Assembly: GCA_963662175.1 (NCBI GenBank)
Contig: OY759223.1
Location: 7,907,549-7,971,548 of the forward strand
Reading direction: 5' to 3'
DNA: 64,000 nucleotides
Source of the DNA: Aradus depressus
Lineage: Eukaryota; Arthropoda; Insecta; Hemiptera; Aradidae
Part shown: piece by piece, positions 11,416 to 20,429 of the stretch
Layout: each line of letters starts with the position of its first letter
Numbering within the stretch: position 1 is the stretch's first letter
Made by a program: the position numbers and the translations under genes
Notes under the pieces: generated by a model
Database searches by the model: none
The model's input: the letters and a program-made list of their open reading frames with translations, nothing else
What the model was told of the DNA's origin: nothing

Positions 11416-11788
11416 CTGCACAGGAACACACAAGGAACAGTAACTATATAATATATTATATAGTAGAGAATAAGGAACAGTTACTATATATGTAGTAGAG
11501 AATAAGAGAAAAATGGTGGAAAAGTGGAGTCTGCGTATTTGACTACCCCCACTCCCTCCCCTATCGCAAGGAGAGAGAGGATAAACACCAGTAAGGTTAT
11601 CCAAGTCAGCAACAATTAATTTCCCAATTAACTCCCACAATGAGACATAGATATTGTCAATTATCCATTCATATCTGTTTTATAAATCTCTTCGTATTTA
11701 AGAGATAAGTCAAATACTTTCTTCCATTCATTAGTACTAACGTAGAAGGAATTCGAGGTTCTGTCGTGTAAATGAAAACTCAATATTT

Positions 11789-11829
11789 GGCCAACGTTTC
11801 GGAGACTATTTATTTCCTTCTTCAGGGCC
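11789..11829 (-). ncRNA. Hammerhead-like motif, PLE type 1, left arm
   Basis: Read on the minus strand: stem I GGCC, core CTGAAGA, extra A, stem II GGA...TCC with an 11-nt loop, GAAA, two-base stem III (AC/GT), T at the cleavage position, then GGCC closing stem I. Stem III has no loop, as expected for a form that works only as a dimer. Activity is not shown. Confidence 0.5.
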
Positions 11830-11963
11830 TACAGAATACAACAAACAAACTAGTCAATTATGGACAATGATATAACTAGACATACTTAATAATAATGTTA
11901 AAAAGAGATGGAAACAATTTTTATAAATAAGTAAAAAAATAAATAAAATGTATATATAGGTGG

Positions 11964-12286
11964 TTAGGTTAGGTTTTATGACATACCCGGACTTTAACAA
12001 CGAAGTCATATCGCCTACTACCAGAGCGCTCTTTCGTCACTCTGGTGGACATGAGAAGGACTCTACTGTGGGAGTCCTAAATTTTTATTCACCTAGGGTA
12101 AGGGTCTTTAACGAGTACCTGACATCATACAGGCTCGGGACCATCGCTTAACGTCCCATCCGAAGGACGGCGTGCTTAAGTTTATTTTACCTCCCAAATA
12201 AAATTAAGGACCTCGGTCGGGTTTCGAACCGACGATCTTGAGGTCCGAAGACAAGCACGCATACCATTGAGCTACCGGCGCCCTCA
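11964..12286 (-). mobile_element. SINE-A copy, full length
   Basis: Tail GGTTAGGTTAGG on the left, tRNA head with GGTTTCGAACC (one changed B-box base downstream) on the right. Body hairpins retained. Confidence 0.9.
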
Positions 12287-12519
12287 AATGTCATAACCAG
12301 ATATTAACTATTAGAGTCTGACACACTGGATAGTGATATACCATTAGGTTATTTTATTACTAATTTATTATTATTATTTTATTTTATTTTTTTTACTTGT
12401 TTTATATAAAACATATATATTTTTTTAAATAAAAATTGTTACCATCTCTTTTTAACATTATTATTAAGTATGTCTAGTTACATCATTGTCCATGACTAAT
12501 TTTTTTGTTTTATTCTATA

Positions 12520-12560
12520 GGCCCTGAAGGAATAAATAAATAGTTTCCGAAACGTTGGCC
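12520..12560 (+). ncRNA. Hammerhead-like motif, PLE type 1, right arm (decayed)
   Basis: Same layout as the left-arm copy (GGCC, GAAAC, GTT, GGCC), but the core reads CTGAAGG in place of CTGAAGA, which should abolish catalysis. Confidence 0.4.
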
Positions 12561-12745
12561 AAATATTGAGTTTTCATTTACACGACAGAAAATTCATCTA
12601 AATTCAAATTCATAGATACAATCTTTTCTGATTTAAAGCACTCACAAAGGTCGAATCACTAAAAAACAATATCGCGAAAATGGTGAAAATGTATCGTCGA
12701 AAACTTGATCTCATACTGTCTATTAGATAGGAGAGAGTTACTTAC

Positions 12746-12842
12746 ATTTAATATAGTGCTCCTCAAACCTGGATCGCATGAGTCGGTAAAATTCGAGATG
12801 TTTCTGATAATCAGCTTTTTTCCGCATTATCTCTTCACTGAC
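12746..12842 (-). CDS. Fps/Fes/Fer-like gene, F-BAR exon upstream of 11415
   Basis: A 97-bp minus-strand exon with acceptor TTCTGTTTCAG (ending 12843) and consensus donor T|GTAAGT (12745). Only one of the three frames is open. It encodes VSEEIMRKKADYQKHLEFYR, then LMRSRFEEHYIK. It ends one base into a codon that the 11220-11415 exon completes, giving a charged helical stretch running into GRGGRKLDEVREKY. This is the middle F-BAR helix in Fes/Fer. The exon starts in phase 0, so the preceding exon must end on a codon boundary. No earlier exon was recognised in the remaining 51 kb, so it is either missed or beyond the window. Confidence 0.85.
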
Positions 12843-12869
12843 CTGAAACAGAACAGAACCAATTAGAAT

Positions 12870-13210
12870 ATTCGTTTCTGGAATGTAGTAGTGTATCCAT
12901 TGTGCAGAAACTCATCCGGATTGCGACGAAAAAGCGCCAAAATAGCCCGAGAGTCAACCACAATATTGCGTTTATTCTCCTCTGTGAGCAAACGCGGCAC
13001 CAATCTTGCTGATACTTTTTTCACACCCAATTTTTCGTGTAAAATTGAAAACACTGCACCTAGTGATATGCCTGTGGTCTCTACTATCTCGAGCACTTTA
13101 AGTCGCCGATCGCTTAAAACCATATCGTGGATTTTATCGATCATTTCGGGTGTAGTCACTTCTACTGGACGTCCCGAACGATTTTCATCTTTTGTTGATG
13201 TATGACTACG
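12870..13210 (-). pseudogene. mariner transposase fragment (N-terminal DNA-binding part)
   Basis: The minus-strand reading gives TPEMIDKIHDMVLSDRRLKV, GVKKVSARLVPRLLTEENK and LFRRNPDEFLH, the helix-turn-helix region of mariner transposases. Upstream in frame is TSTKDENRSGRPVEV, so the start codon is lost. After NPDEFLH a frameshift and deletion remove the first catalytic aspartate. A WIHYYIPE-like stretch follows in another frame. Neither terminal inverted repeat was identified. A dead copy lying just upstream of the 12746-12842 exon. Confidence 0.88.
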
Positions 13211-13767
13211 TTTAAACTCATTTACCTAATTATAAACAGTGGCAAACGCAGGGGCAGATGTGAACTTTATCCAACTCGGCTTTGATCTCTTTCGGTGTTA
13301 AGCCTTTTAAATATAAATGTTTTGATTTTGAGGACCTAGTGAGATTTGTGGAAAGTTAGTCTTTGTCAACAACTATTTTAGTGGGACGTTTTTATAAAGA
13401 ATTTTTAAACTTTGTACAAAAGATTAATTTTTGCCTATCTAAATTATTGTATGTAAAATTCAAAATTAAGTTATGTTAAAGCATGTAATATACATATGCA
13501 GTTAAATATATTCCCTTCCAGTAGGGATACTATTGGATGAAAACGGAAAAAAAAAAAAAAAAAAAAAGCAGAGGGCGACTCGTAAAATATATTCTGTATA
13601 AAGAATATTATGAATAAAGAACCCCCAAACGCCTATTTGCTAGGTAGTAAAGACAAAAAAAAATCAACTGACTGGTCATATCGCCTACTACCAGAGAAAA
13701 TACGGTAAGATAACCGGACCATCTGCGAAACTTAGTACATATGTAATATATACTACTATGATTTTAC

Positions 13768-14118
13768 ATCCCCAGCTATACAAAGTATAGAGGAAGTTAT
13801 GAAATCGGTCAAAAATTCGATGCTGAGTTTTCAACGGAATTTCACCTTTTCTTATCTCCAGATTCTATATATAAAAGAAAAAATGTCTGTCTGTATCATA
13901 ACCTATGAAACACCGATATCGGTTGAAGGGAGGGGCTCAATTCACAAACCCCAAAAACTCGACACAAAATTTAGTATGATGATTTAGGAGCACCCATGTA
14001 AGTCAACTGTTTAATATTAGCGCAAACGCTCAACTGGCTTTAAAGGGGGAGCGAAAAGTTAATTGATTAATTCGTTTTGGGGAAGTACATAGCCGGTGAT
14101 CCACCGAAGACTTTTTTG
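13768..14118 (+). mobile_element. Family F copy with internal deletion
   Basis: Start hairpin CCCCAGCTATACAAAGTATA, then AATTCGATGCTGAG, then the family end (GGGGAAGTACATAGCCGG, CCACCGAAGACTTTTTT). Most inner repeat blocks are missing. Confidence 0.7.
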
Positions 14119-14183
14119 TTTTATTATTATATTTTTTTAATAGCTCCATCGGATAGTTTGAATATTTGTGTGATGAGACATAC

Positions 14184-14292
14184 CAACTAAGGAAGCCTCA
14201 TCTTCACGGTTGGTTATCCAGATATAGTGAGTGTTGTCCAGTCCATTACTGGAATACTGGACCATGAAGAGAGTTCCGTCCGACCTTGACCA
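14184..14292 (-). other. Exon-like segment, unidentified protein
   Basis: Between a TATTGTTAG acceptor and a G|GTATGT donor on the minus strand there are 36 codons without stop: SRSDGTLFMVQYSSNGLDN, then THYIWITNREDEASLV. The composition and the near-consensus donor look like a real exon. The frame is also open further 5' (SDLPTSYKNQVYC) up to a TAG that the proposed acceptor would remove. I do not recognise the family. It could be an exon of another gene, a captured transcript fragment, or a decayed element ORF. Confidence 0.4.
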
Positions 14293-14534
14293 CTAACAAT
14301 AGACCTGGTTCTTGTAGCTGGTTGGAAGATCTGAGTGGAGGTAGTTAACAGAAGTGTGACTCACATCAGAAAAGGTCCTTGTCTGACTCAGGGCAACAGG
14401 CTCTAGGTCCACTGGACAAAGAACAGGTCAGATGTGTAAGAGTTCCTAGTTGTTGTCTGTTGAAGACTGACAGAAGCAACTATAATAGGACAGGACATTC
14501 TTGTTGTAAACTAAGCTTTTTTTTTTTTTTTTTC

Positions 14535-14640
14535 GCACTTTTGGGCGTTTTTACATACACGAATATAAAGTTGTATACGTCATCGTCAGCACAAAGTTTA
14601 ACAATATTATTACTACGTTGGAATTAGAAGACATTTTATT
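14535..14640 (-). mobile_element. PLE type 3 end fragment with decayed hammerhead core
   Basis: The minus strand reads TTTGTGCTGACGATGACGTA, the same start as the intact motif at 61295-61330, but the GAAA and closing stem are lost (TATACAACTT follows). Runs into a T-rich stretch. Confidence 0.5.
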
Positions 14641-14663
14641 CTGAGATATTTTATTTATTGCCA

Positions 14664-14872
14664 TGGTGCCCGTGCGGGCTAGAGCGTAGGGCTCTGGTCG
14701 CATGGTCTCACTATGGTTTGCGGGTTCGAATCCCGTCCGGGAGTGAGTTTTATTTCGTAGATAGAACTCCCTCTCGGGGCCATGGATGTCGTAAATAATT
14801 AAATAATTAGATAACACAGTGACATGGCTAATATGCATCAAACATAAGGCAAAAAAAAAAAAGAAAAAAAAA
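14664..14872 (+). mobile_element. SINE-B copy, tRNA-derived, poly-A tail
   Basis: Head with GGGCTAGAGCG and a perfect B box (GGTTCGAATCC), then CCGGGAGTGAGTTTTATTTC, GGGGCCATGGATGTCGTAAA and an A-rich tail. Distinct from SINE-A in head, body and tail. A second copy is at 44064-44213. Confidence 0.8.
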
Positions 14873-14987
14873 AAAAAAAAAAAAAAAATTCAACGTAGCA
14901 ATATTATTCATATGTGATAGTAAGATGTTGTGGGACGAGATTTCTAATAGAAATAAAAGACGTTGTCTTCCCACTGTTTTATTTTAT

Positions 14988-15029
14988 ACCAGAACCGGTT
15001 TTCGACGCAACAGCGTCATCATCAGTGGT
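14988..15029 (-). ncRNA. Hammerhead-like motif, PLE type 2, left arm
   Basis: Same sequence as the right-arm copy at 15778-15819: ACCA, CTGATGA, extra T, GACGC-TGTT-GCGTC, GAAA, palindromic AACCGGTT, C, TGGT. All pairings intact. Confidence 0.6.
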
Positions 15030-15415
15030 TCATCTATCATAGAGTAACAAAAATACAAATAATAAAAAGTATAAATAATTCATAAAGCATCAGGGTACAG
15101 AGTAAGAAAATAAAATTAACTTACCCCACCCACACAGCACAGCGGTTGGAAGACAACTGGCCTAGCTCTAAGAGGTGGGGATATCTAGGTTCACTCACTC
15201 TCTCAACATGCAAAAACCATTCATTCTAATAAATACAATAAGTCTGTACATAATATAAAAATTGTTCATCATATAGCCAAAGAAATAATTGTTGTCATAA
15301 AATATATACAAATTTTTTTATAAAATAAAAAAAAAAATAATACAATGTTAAAAATATCACAGACTAGAATTAAAATACACAATAAATATCATTATAAAAA
15401 CCAGCCAAAACATAT

Positions 15416-15717
15416 TTACAATACATCTCTCACAGGACAGCTACTTCCTTCAGTTTTGGACCAATCTCTCACACCAGGTAGGTCAGGCAGCAGAAGGGAG
15501 TTCTTAACCTCTATTTTTTTGTTAAGACTTTTTGAATCCTCATATAAAGAAAGTCGGATCTCCAAGCCTTCTAGGATATCTGTACGTCTTCCCTTGGTAC
15601 CCTCGTGCAACAGCGCCACTCTATGGGTACCAGTATGGCCCTCATTTTGACAATGAATAAAGAACTCGGAATCCCTTCTTCGTAGATGTTCCTTAGTCTG
15701 TATATGTAATTTCCTGA
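15416..15717 (-). pseudogene. Penelope-like ORF, C-terminal GIY-YIG region
   Basis: Open from the arm junction at 15717 to a TAA just before 15416, about 100 codons. Visible pieces: HLRRRDSEFFIHCQNEGHTG, VALLHEGTKGRRTDILEGLE, then SLNKKIEVKNSLLLP. The order 'F-H-x-GH, then H-x-KGRR-x-D-x-LE-LEI' is typical of the end of Penelope-like ORFs, beyond the reverse transcriptase. The RT and most of the nuclease are missing, so the copy cannot be autonomous. The reading frame over this piece is intact. Confidence 0.75.
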
Positions 15718-15777
15718 TGCTTTATGAATTATTTATACTTTTTATTATTTGTATTTTTGTTACTCTATGATAGATGA

Positions 15778-15819
15778 ACCACTGATGATGACGCTGTTGC
15801 GTCGAAAACCGGTTCTGGT
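15778..15819 (+). ncRNA. Hammerhead-like motif, PLE type 2, right arm
   Basis: 42 nt: stem I ACCA/TGGT, core CTGATGA, extra T, stem II GACGC/GCGTC with TGTT loop, GAAA whose last A starts stem III AACCGGTT (self-complementary, no loop), C at the cleavage position. All three stems pair fully. Confidence 0.6.
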
Positions 15820-15865
15820 ATAAAATAAAACAGTGGGAAGACAACGTCTTTTATTTCTATTAGCA

Positions 15866-16010
15866 ATATTATTGTTGAACTTTGTCCTAACGATGACGTA
15901 TACAAGTTCTTTGTTTTTTCCACAATTTCGTGAAAATATATTTGTGACACAAATAGTTGATACATTCGTGTATGTAAAAATGCCCAAAAGTGCAAAAAAA
16001 AAAAAATTGG
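15866..16010 (+). mobile_element. PLE type 3 end fragment (mutated core)
   Basis: Reads TTTGTCCTAACGATGACGTA, a mutated form of the TTTGTGCTGACGATG motif, then a T-rich stretch and GTGTATGTAAAAATGCCC. Inverted partner of 14535-14640. Confidence 0.45.
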
Positions 16011-16261
16011 ATTCGAATTCGTAGCGCAAAACCATGGATTTGGCCCATGGTTCCAAGCGGCACCCACCAACTGTGAGGTTGGATTCGTAGTGGCTGTGGT
16101 TACTGGCAACTGCACCGGAAGCCAGTCCCCGGTAGAGCCTCAGTATCGCTGATCAGTGATTTCTACTTACTAAAAAAAAGAAAAAAAAAAAGCAACTTAT
16201 ACCTCCTTGGTATAAGAAAGTAATAACAATACGTTGATGAAAAATGTTGTCATTAGTTGCT
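16011..16261 (+). other. Unidentified short insert with poly-A end
   Basis: A GC-rich stretch (CATGGATTTGGCCCATGG palindrome, then CACCGGAAGCCAGTCCCCGG) ends in an A-rich run near 16175-16191. It could be a SINE-like insert. No A/B box was recognised and no coding is supported. Confidence 0.35.
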
Positions 16262-16489
16262 TAGTTTACAACTAGAATGTCCTGTCCTATTATTGCTTCT
16301 ATTATTGCAGTCTTCAACAGACAACAACTAAGAACTCTTACACATCTGACCTGTTCTTTGTCCAGTGGACCTAGAGCCTGTTGCCCTGAGTCAGACATGG
16401 ACTATCCATCCATATGGGATATTGAATTTAGATATATAAATCTCATGTCGATAGATTCATTACAACAGCAGTTAGGAATTTTTTGTTGA

Positions 16490-16710
16490 GGCCCCTCCCC
16501 TTCGGCTGATTCCGCTGAAAATTAATAGGTAATTTAGTAAAATTTTTCATTACAACGACAGTTATTAGAGTTTTTGTGAATAGCCAACCCCCTAATCGCC
16601 ACCTTCCCATTGGCAAATTTAGTTAAAAATCAACAGGTATCGATTTTAGAAGGTTCTGTGTACTCACATAAAATTTCGAGTCAATTAATTCAATCGAGTA
16701 TATTGTGTTC
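16490..16710 (-). mobile_element. Family F fragment
   Basis: Inner blocks only (CCGCTGAAAATTAATAGG, TTGGCAAATTTAGTT, ATAAAATTTCGAGTC). No terminal hairpin on this piece. 17180-17347 may be its separated end. Confidence 0.55.
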
Positions 16711-16779
16711 ACAGACAGAACCCCTGTATTATTGTACCATTTCATTGCAATGTAAGACTCCATCCAGTATAGTCCACCC

Positions 16780-17165
16780 AACCCTGCTTATTCATAGTAA
16801 GTCAGTTTAATTTTTCCTCTTTATTATGTTCCACCTATCTGTCTATTTCCATGATTATTATGTTTATGTTTAGTAATGTATTCATATTTAACTTTAATTT
16901 GTATTAGTGTATGTTCATGTTTATGGTTAACAATGTATATATATTTGATTTTATTGTTGATTAATGTATTCATAGTAAGTCAGGTTCAATTTTTAACTTG
17001 TTACAATGTTTATTTTAACGTTCAGTAATGTTTATCAACACACTAATTTTGTTTAATTGTGATTCTAATCTTCATTCCCCCCCCCATGTTTGTAGGCCCT
17101 GATGATGATATAAAATATATCGAAACGTTGGCATTTGAATAGTATTTTCTTCCATCTTTGACTGA
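16780..17165 (+). mobile_element. PLE type 1-like 3' end
   Basis: A T-rich region with two TTCATAGTAAGTCAG blocks leads into a GGCCCTGATGATGATATA motif and ends after ATCGAAACGTTGGCATTTG. It resembles the 11764-12590 arms in the motif but not in the flanks. Coding part absent. Confidence 0.5.
17096..17132 (+). ncRNA. Hammerhead-like motif, PLE type 1b
   Basis: Stem I GCC/GGC, core CTGATGA, extra T, stem II GATATA-AAA-TATATC (perfect), GAAA, stem III AC/GT, T, GGC. The stem II sequence is unrelated to that of type 1, yet pairs fully. Confidence 0.55.
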
Positions 17166-17179
17166 CCCTCAATATTCCT

Positions 17180-17347
17180 ATAATTAGAATCTACAGTCGC
17201 TAATCAAAATCTACAGACAGAAATGTTTTTTTATTTTTATTTTTGGAATCAGGGAGTCGGAAAAAATAAAATTCCATTGAAAACTTAGCATCGAATTTTT
17301 GATAGATTACATAACTTCCCCTATACTTTGTATAACTGGGGAAGTAA
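17180..17347 (-). mobile_element. Family F end fragment
   Basis: Contains ATAACTTCCCCTATACTTTG and AACTGGGGAAGTAAAG, the family hairpin, preceded by the CATCGAATTTTTGAT segment. Confidence 0.65.
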
Positions 17348-17384
17348 AGAAGGGAAAAAAAGGTTGGAAATAGAATTGTATAAA

Positions 17385-17445
17385 AATGTCAACCTAGCAA
17401 ATTTAAATGTTATTTTGAACCTTGTACTGACGATGACGTAAACCG
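17385..17445 (+). ncRNA. Decayed hammerhead-like motif, PLE type 3
   Basis: Reads CTTGTACTGACGATGACG, AAACCGAAATAGGTAC. Compared with 61295-61330, stem II and stem III each have mismatches. A sequence relic only. Confidence 0.35.
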
Positions 17446-17562
17446 AAATAGGTACATTATACGTTGTGATGTATAAAAAATATTCACATTTAAATTACTA
17501 ATATTAACAAATTAATTATATTTATTTTTCTATAAAATCCAAGAAGCAACTGAATTAGTAAA

Positions 17563-18941
17563 TCTATATTAATAAAGCTGAAACGGGGTGTGTTTGTGTG
17601 TTTGTTTGTTCCAGCATCACGCCCAAACCGCTGGACGGATCTTCATGAAACATCACATGTAGCATTCTTTTGAGCCCGATTGAATAATAGGCCATGTGGC
17701 GTCCCAACATTTTGAACGGGAGGGGGGGTTGTAGGAGGGGCCTAAGTATATAAATAGTGCTAACTCATTAACTTATGGTTGGATTGTAATGAAATTACGT
17801 ATATAGTATGCTTAAAGGCCAAATAGAAATATAAGGTGTGTGGCGTTTTGAACGGGAGGGCTCATTAACGGTTGGTCACATTGTCACGAAGTTTCACATG
17901 TAGTATTCCTGAAGGCCAAATAGAAAAAAAAGGTGTGTGGCGTCCCAAAAATTTGAACTGGGGGGAGGGTTGTGGGGGTAGGCCTAAGTATAAATATAGT
18001 GCTATCTCTTTAACGATTGGTCGGATTGTCATGAAATTTCACATGAAGTATTTTTAAAAGCCAAATAGAAATATAGGGTGTATATGTCACAAAATTTTGA
18101 ACGGGAGGGTGGGTTGATGGGGGCCTAAGTGTAAGTATAGTGATAAGTCATTAACGGATGATCGGATTGTCACGAAATTTCACATGTAGTATTCATAAAG
18201 GCCAAATAGAAAAATAGGGTGTGTGACGTCAAAAAATTGTGAACGGGAGGGGGGTTTGGGGGTAGGCCTAAATTTGAAGATAGTGATAGGTCATTAACGG
18301 ATGATCGGATTGTCATGGAATTTCACATGTAGAATTCTTGAAGGCCAAATAGAAAAATACACTATGTGACATCTTAAAAATTTGGGAGGGGGGGGGGGGG
18401 GGGGGAGCTAAGCATAAAAATAATGCTGAATGATTTGAGGGTAAGCGGATTGTCATGAATTTCACATGTAGTAGTAGTAACTATGTATTCGCTGTGGGGT
18501 TCGCTGTTGCAAGACATTTACTAGCTGTGATGCCCAGCGATCCTAATATCGTACTAGCTGTGGGGTCCGCTGTTGCAAGGCACTTACTAGCTGTGGTGAC
18601 CAGCGTTCCTAACTACGTACTAGCTGTGGGGTCCGCCGTCGCAAGGCACATACTAGCTGTGGTCACAAACGTTCTTAAGTACGCACTGGCTAGGACGTCC
18701 AGCGATGCTAAGTATTCACTAGCTGTGGTTCCCGCTGTTGAAAGGCGCATACTAGCTGTGGTGCCCAGAGGTCCTAAAAACTTACTAGCGCTACTACAGT
18801 TGAAGGACTATAAGACTTATTCCATTTGAATAATTGAAAAGGATAACATCGTGAATGTACTGTCGAAGAATTGAATAGCCTTATAGGAGATATTGGGAGA
18901 AAAGTCAAAGTTCCCCGGGCAACGCCGGGTATTACTGCTAG
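17563..18941 (+). mobile_element. Non-autonomous Helitron copy 2 with inner tandem repeats
   Basis: Begins TCTATATTAATAAAGCTG and ends with hairpin CCCGGGCAACGCCGGG, then TATTACTGCTAG followed by T. The 3' 150 bp match copies 1 and 3. The interior holds about six degenerate units of ~140 bp (17640-18440: ATGAAATTTCACATGTAGTA, GGCCAAATAGAAA, TTTGAACGGGAGG) and then a 72-bp tandem repeat (18480-18785). No Rep/helicase coding. Confidence 0.85.
18480..18785. repeat. Tandem repeat, ~36/72-bp unit, inside Helitron copy 2
   Basis: Units carry CTAGCTGTGGGGTCCGCTGT and CTAGCTGTGGTGACCAGCGT in alternation. Because the unit is a multiple of three, a 124-codon open frame appears on the plus strand, best explained as a by-product of the repeat. 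Confidence 0.8.
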
Positions 18942-18989
18942 TAAATAATATGAATGAATTTTCTTTTAAAACAAATGAGTAGAGAACAA

Positions 18990-19530
18990 AACACGGCCAT
19001 CAGCTGTTTTTTAATTAGTGTAGAGGAGTCAATGGTCTGGAGATGGACTCTATTCAAAAACTCCAAAAACTGCCGATGTAATGAATGTATCGACATGAAA
19101 TGTTATATGTTTGACCAGAACCCCATAGGGACAACACCTATCGATTTTGAGTCAAATCGACCAAACGGGAAGGGGGGATCAGAGATGGACTCTAATCAAA
19201 AACTCCAAAAACTGCCGAGTGAATGTATCGATATAATGAATGTATCGATATAAAATTTCATATTTGAATTCAAAACCCAATGAGGACAATACCTGTTAAT
19301 GTTCAGCAAAAACGTCTGAAGGTTAGAGGGGGCTTAACTCAAAAACCGTAATAACTGACGATATAATGAATTTTATCTAATCAAAATTTAGTATGAGGAT
19401 TTAGGAGCCTTTATGTAAGTCAACTGTTGAATATTAGCACAAACGGTCGACTGGTTTTGGAGGGGAAGCGAAAAGCTAATTGATTAATTCGTTCTGGGGA
19501 AGTACATTGTCGGTGATTCACCAAGGACTT
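18990..19530 (+). mobile_element. Family F copy
   Basis: Two nearly identical blocks (CAATGGTCTGGAGATGGACT and GAGATGGACTCTAATCAAAA, each followed by CCAAAAACTGCCGA), then the usual end (CTGGGGAAGTACATTG, GATTCACCAAGGACTTTTT). Confidence 0.7.
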
Positions 19531-19744
19531 TTTCAAATTCTTTAGAAATACAAGTATATTTTTAAACTGTTTCTCCATATGAGTACATGTTGTACAAATA
19601 TATGTATTTCATGTGGTATTGTTATCCAAGAGTACAGTGTGTTGTGGCACTGGTGGCAGTGGGATACATTCACTTGATCGGAATGTTAACACAAGGCCAG
19701 ACAGACGCATTCCACACCATCTATCACATTTGTAGCGGACACAA

Positions 19745-20335
19745 AGGGCGAGAATTCGAGTCTCCAAGGCCACGGTTCGAATATTTAAGGGCCAGGGTTC
19801 GAATCTCCAAGGCCAAGGTTCGGAAATCTAAGGGCTAGGATTCGAGTATCTAAGGACCGAGGTTCGAGTCTCCAAGAACTGATTTCGAGTATTTAAGGGC
19901 CAGGGTTCGAGTATTTAAGGGCTAGGATTGGAGCATCTAAGGACCGGGGTTCGAGTCTGCAAGACCAGAGTTCGAGTATTTAAGCGCCAGGGTTCGAGTA
20001 TTTAAGTGTCAGGGTTTGAGTCTTTAAGGCCAGGATTCCAGTATTTAAGAGCCAGGAGTCGAGTATCTCAGGACCGGGGGCTCGAGTCTCCTAGACCAAG
20101 GTTCGGGAATCTAAGGACGAGAGTTCGAGTATCTAAGGTCCGGGATCGAGTCTTCAAGGCAAGAGTTCGAGTATCTAAGGGCCAGAGTTCGAGTATCTAA
20201 GGACTAGGATTCGAGTTTCCAAGTTCAGAGTTCGAGTATCTAAGGCCAGAGTTTGAGTATCTAAAGAGTAGGGTTCGAGTCTCCAAGACCAGAGTTCGAG
20301 TATTTTAGGGCCAGGATTCGTGTCTCCAAGTGAGC
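19745..20335. repeat. Degenerate minisatellite, ~22-bp unit
   Basis: About 26 variable units of the type GGTTCGAGTATTTAAGGGCCA, alternating between 'ATTTAAGG' and 'CTCCAAGG' forms. GGTTCGAGTMT resembles a tRNA B box in many units. Confidence 0.85.
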
Positions 20336-20429
20336 CCCTTAGAAGTGTGTCAGTGCTAGTGAGGCTATTAGCTCAAATCGTGGACTCTTTTTTTCGATTC
20401 TAAATACGCAAAAAAAAAATATTTAAACA

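Larger units (their letters stand above)
11764..12590. mobile_element. Penelope-like end pair in inverted orientation, with SINE insert
   Basis: Left arm (about 11764-11950) and right arm (about 12375-12590) are reverse complements through GTCGTGTAAATGAAAACTC, CGTTTCGGA and AAGTATGTCTAGTTA. Each arm carries one hammerhead-like motif facing inward to the other. A SINE-A (11964-12286) sits between the arms. No protein-coding part of the element remains. Assignment to Penelope-like elements rests on the motif and on the better-preserved element at 14944-15863. Confidence 0.6.
14944..15863 (-). mobile_element. 5'-truncated Penelope-like element with inverted end repeats
   Basis: Arms of about 151 bp (14944-15095 and 15713-15863) are near-perfect reverse complements, each with one hammerhead-like motif. 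The space between holds a C-terminal GIY-YIG coding piece (15717-15416) and a 3' untranslated stretch. Penelope-like elements are known for end repeats in direct or inverted order and for such ribozymes. Confidence 0.75.
14373..16400. repeat. Nested inverted-repeat structure of ~2 kb
   Basis: Three pairs of reverse-complement arms are nested in order: 14373-14515 with 16262-16400 (shared GACTCAGGGCAACAGGCTCT), 14530-14640 with 15866-16010 (shared AAGTTTAACAATATTAT-like and CATACACGAAT-like strings), and 14944-15095 with 15713-15863. Between the left arms sits SINE-B. The inner pair bounds a Penelope-like coding fragment. The arms differ by point changes and poly-A or poly-T runs, so the structure is old. 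Confidence 0.75.

Noticed and set aside
11237..11451. Plus-strand ORFs over the F-BAR exon
   Set aside because: Shadows of the minus-strand exon, which has splice sites and phase support.
18455..18829. 124-codon ORF with LAVGSAVARH repeats
   Set aside because: Lies inside Helitron copy 2 and is produced by a 72-bp tandem repeat.
19745..20335. CRISPR-like array
   Set aside because: Units are degenerate and contiguous, without spacers of constant length, in a eukaryotic context.
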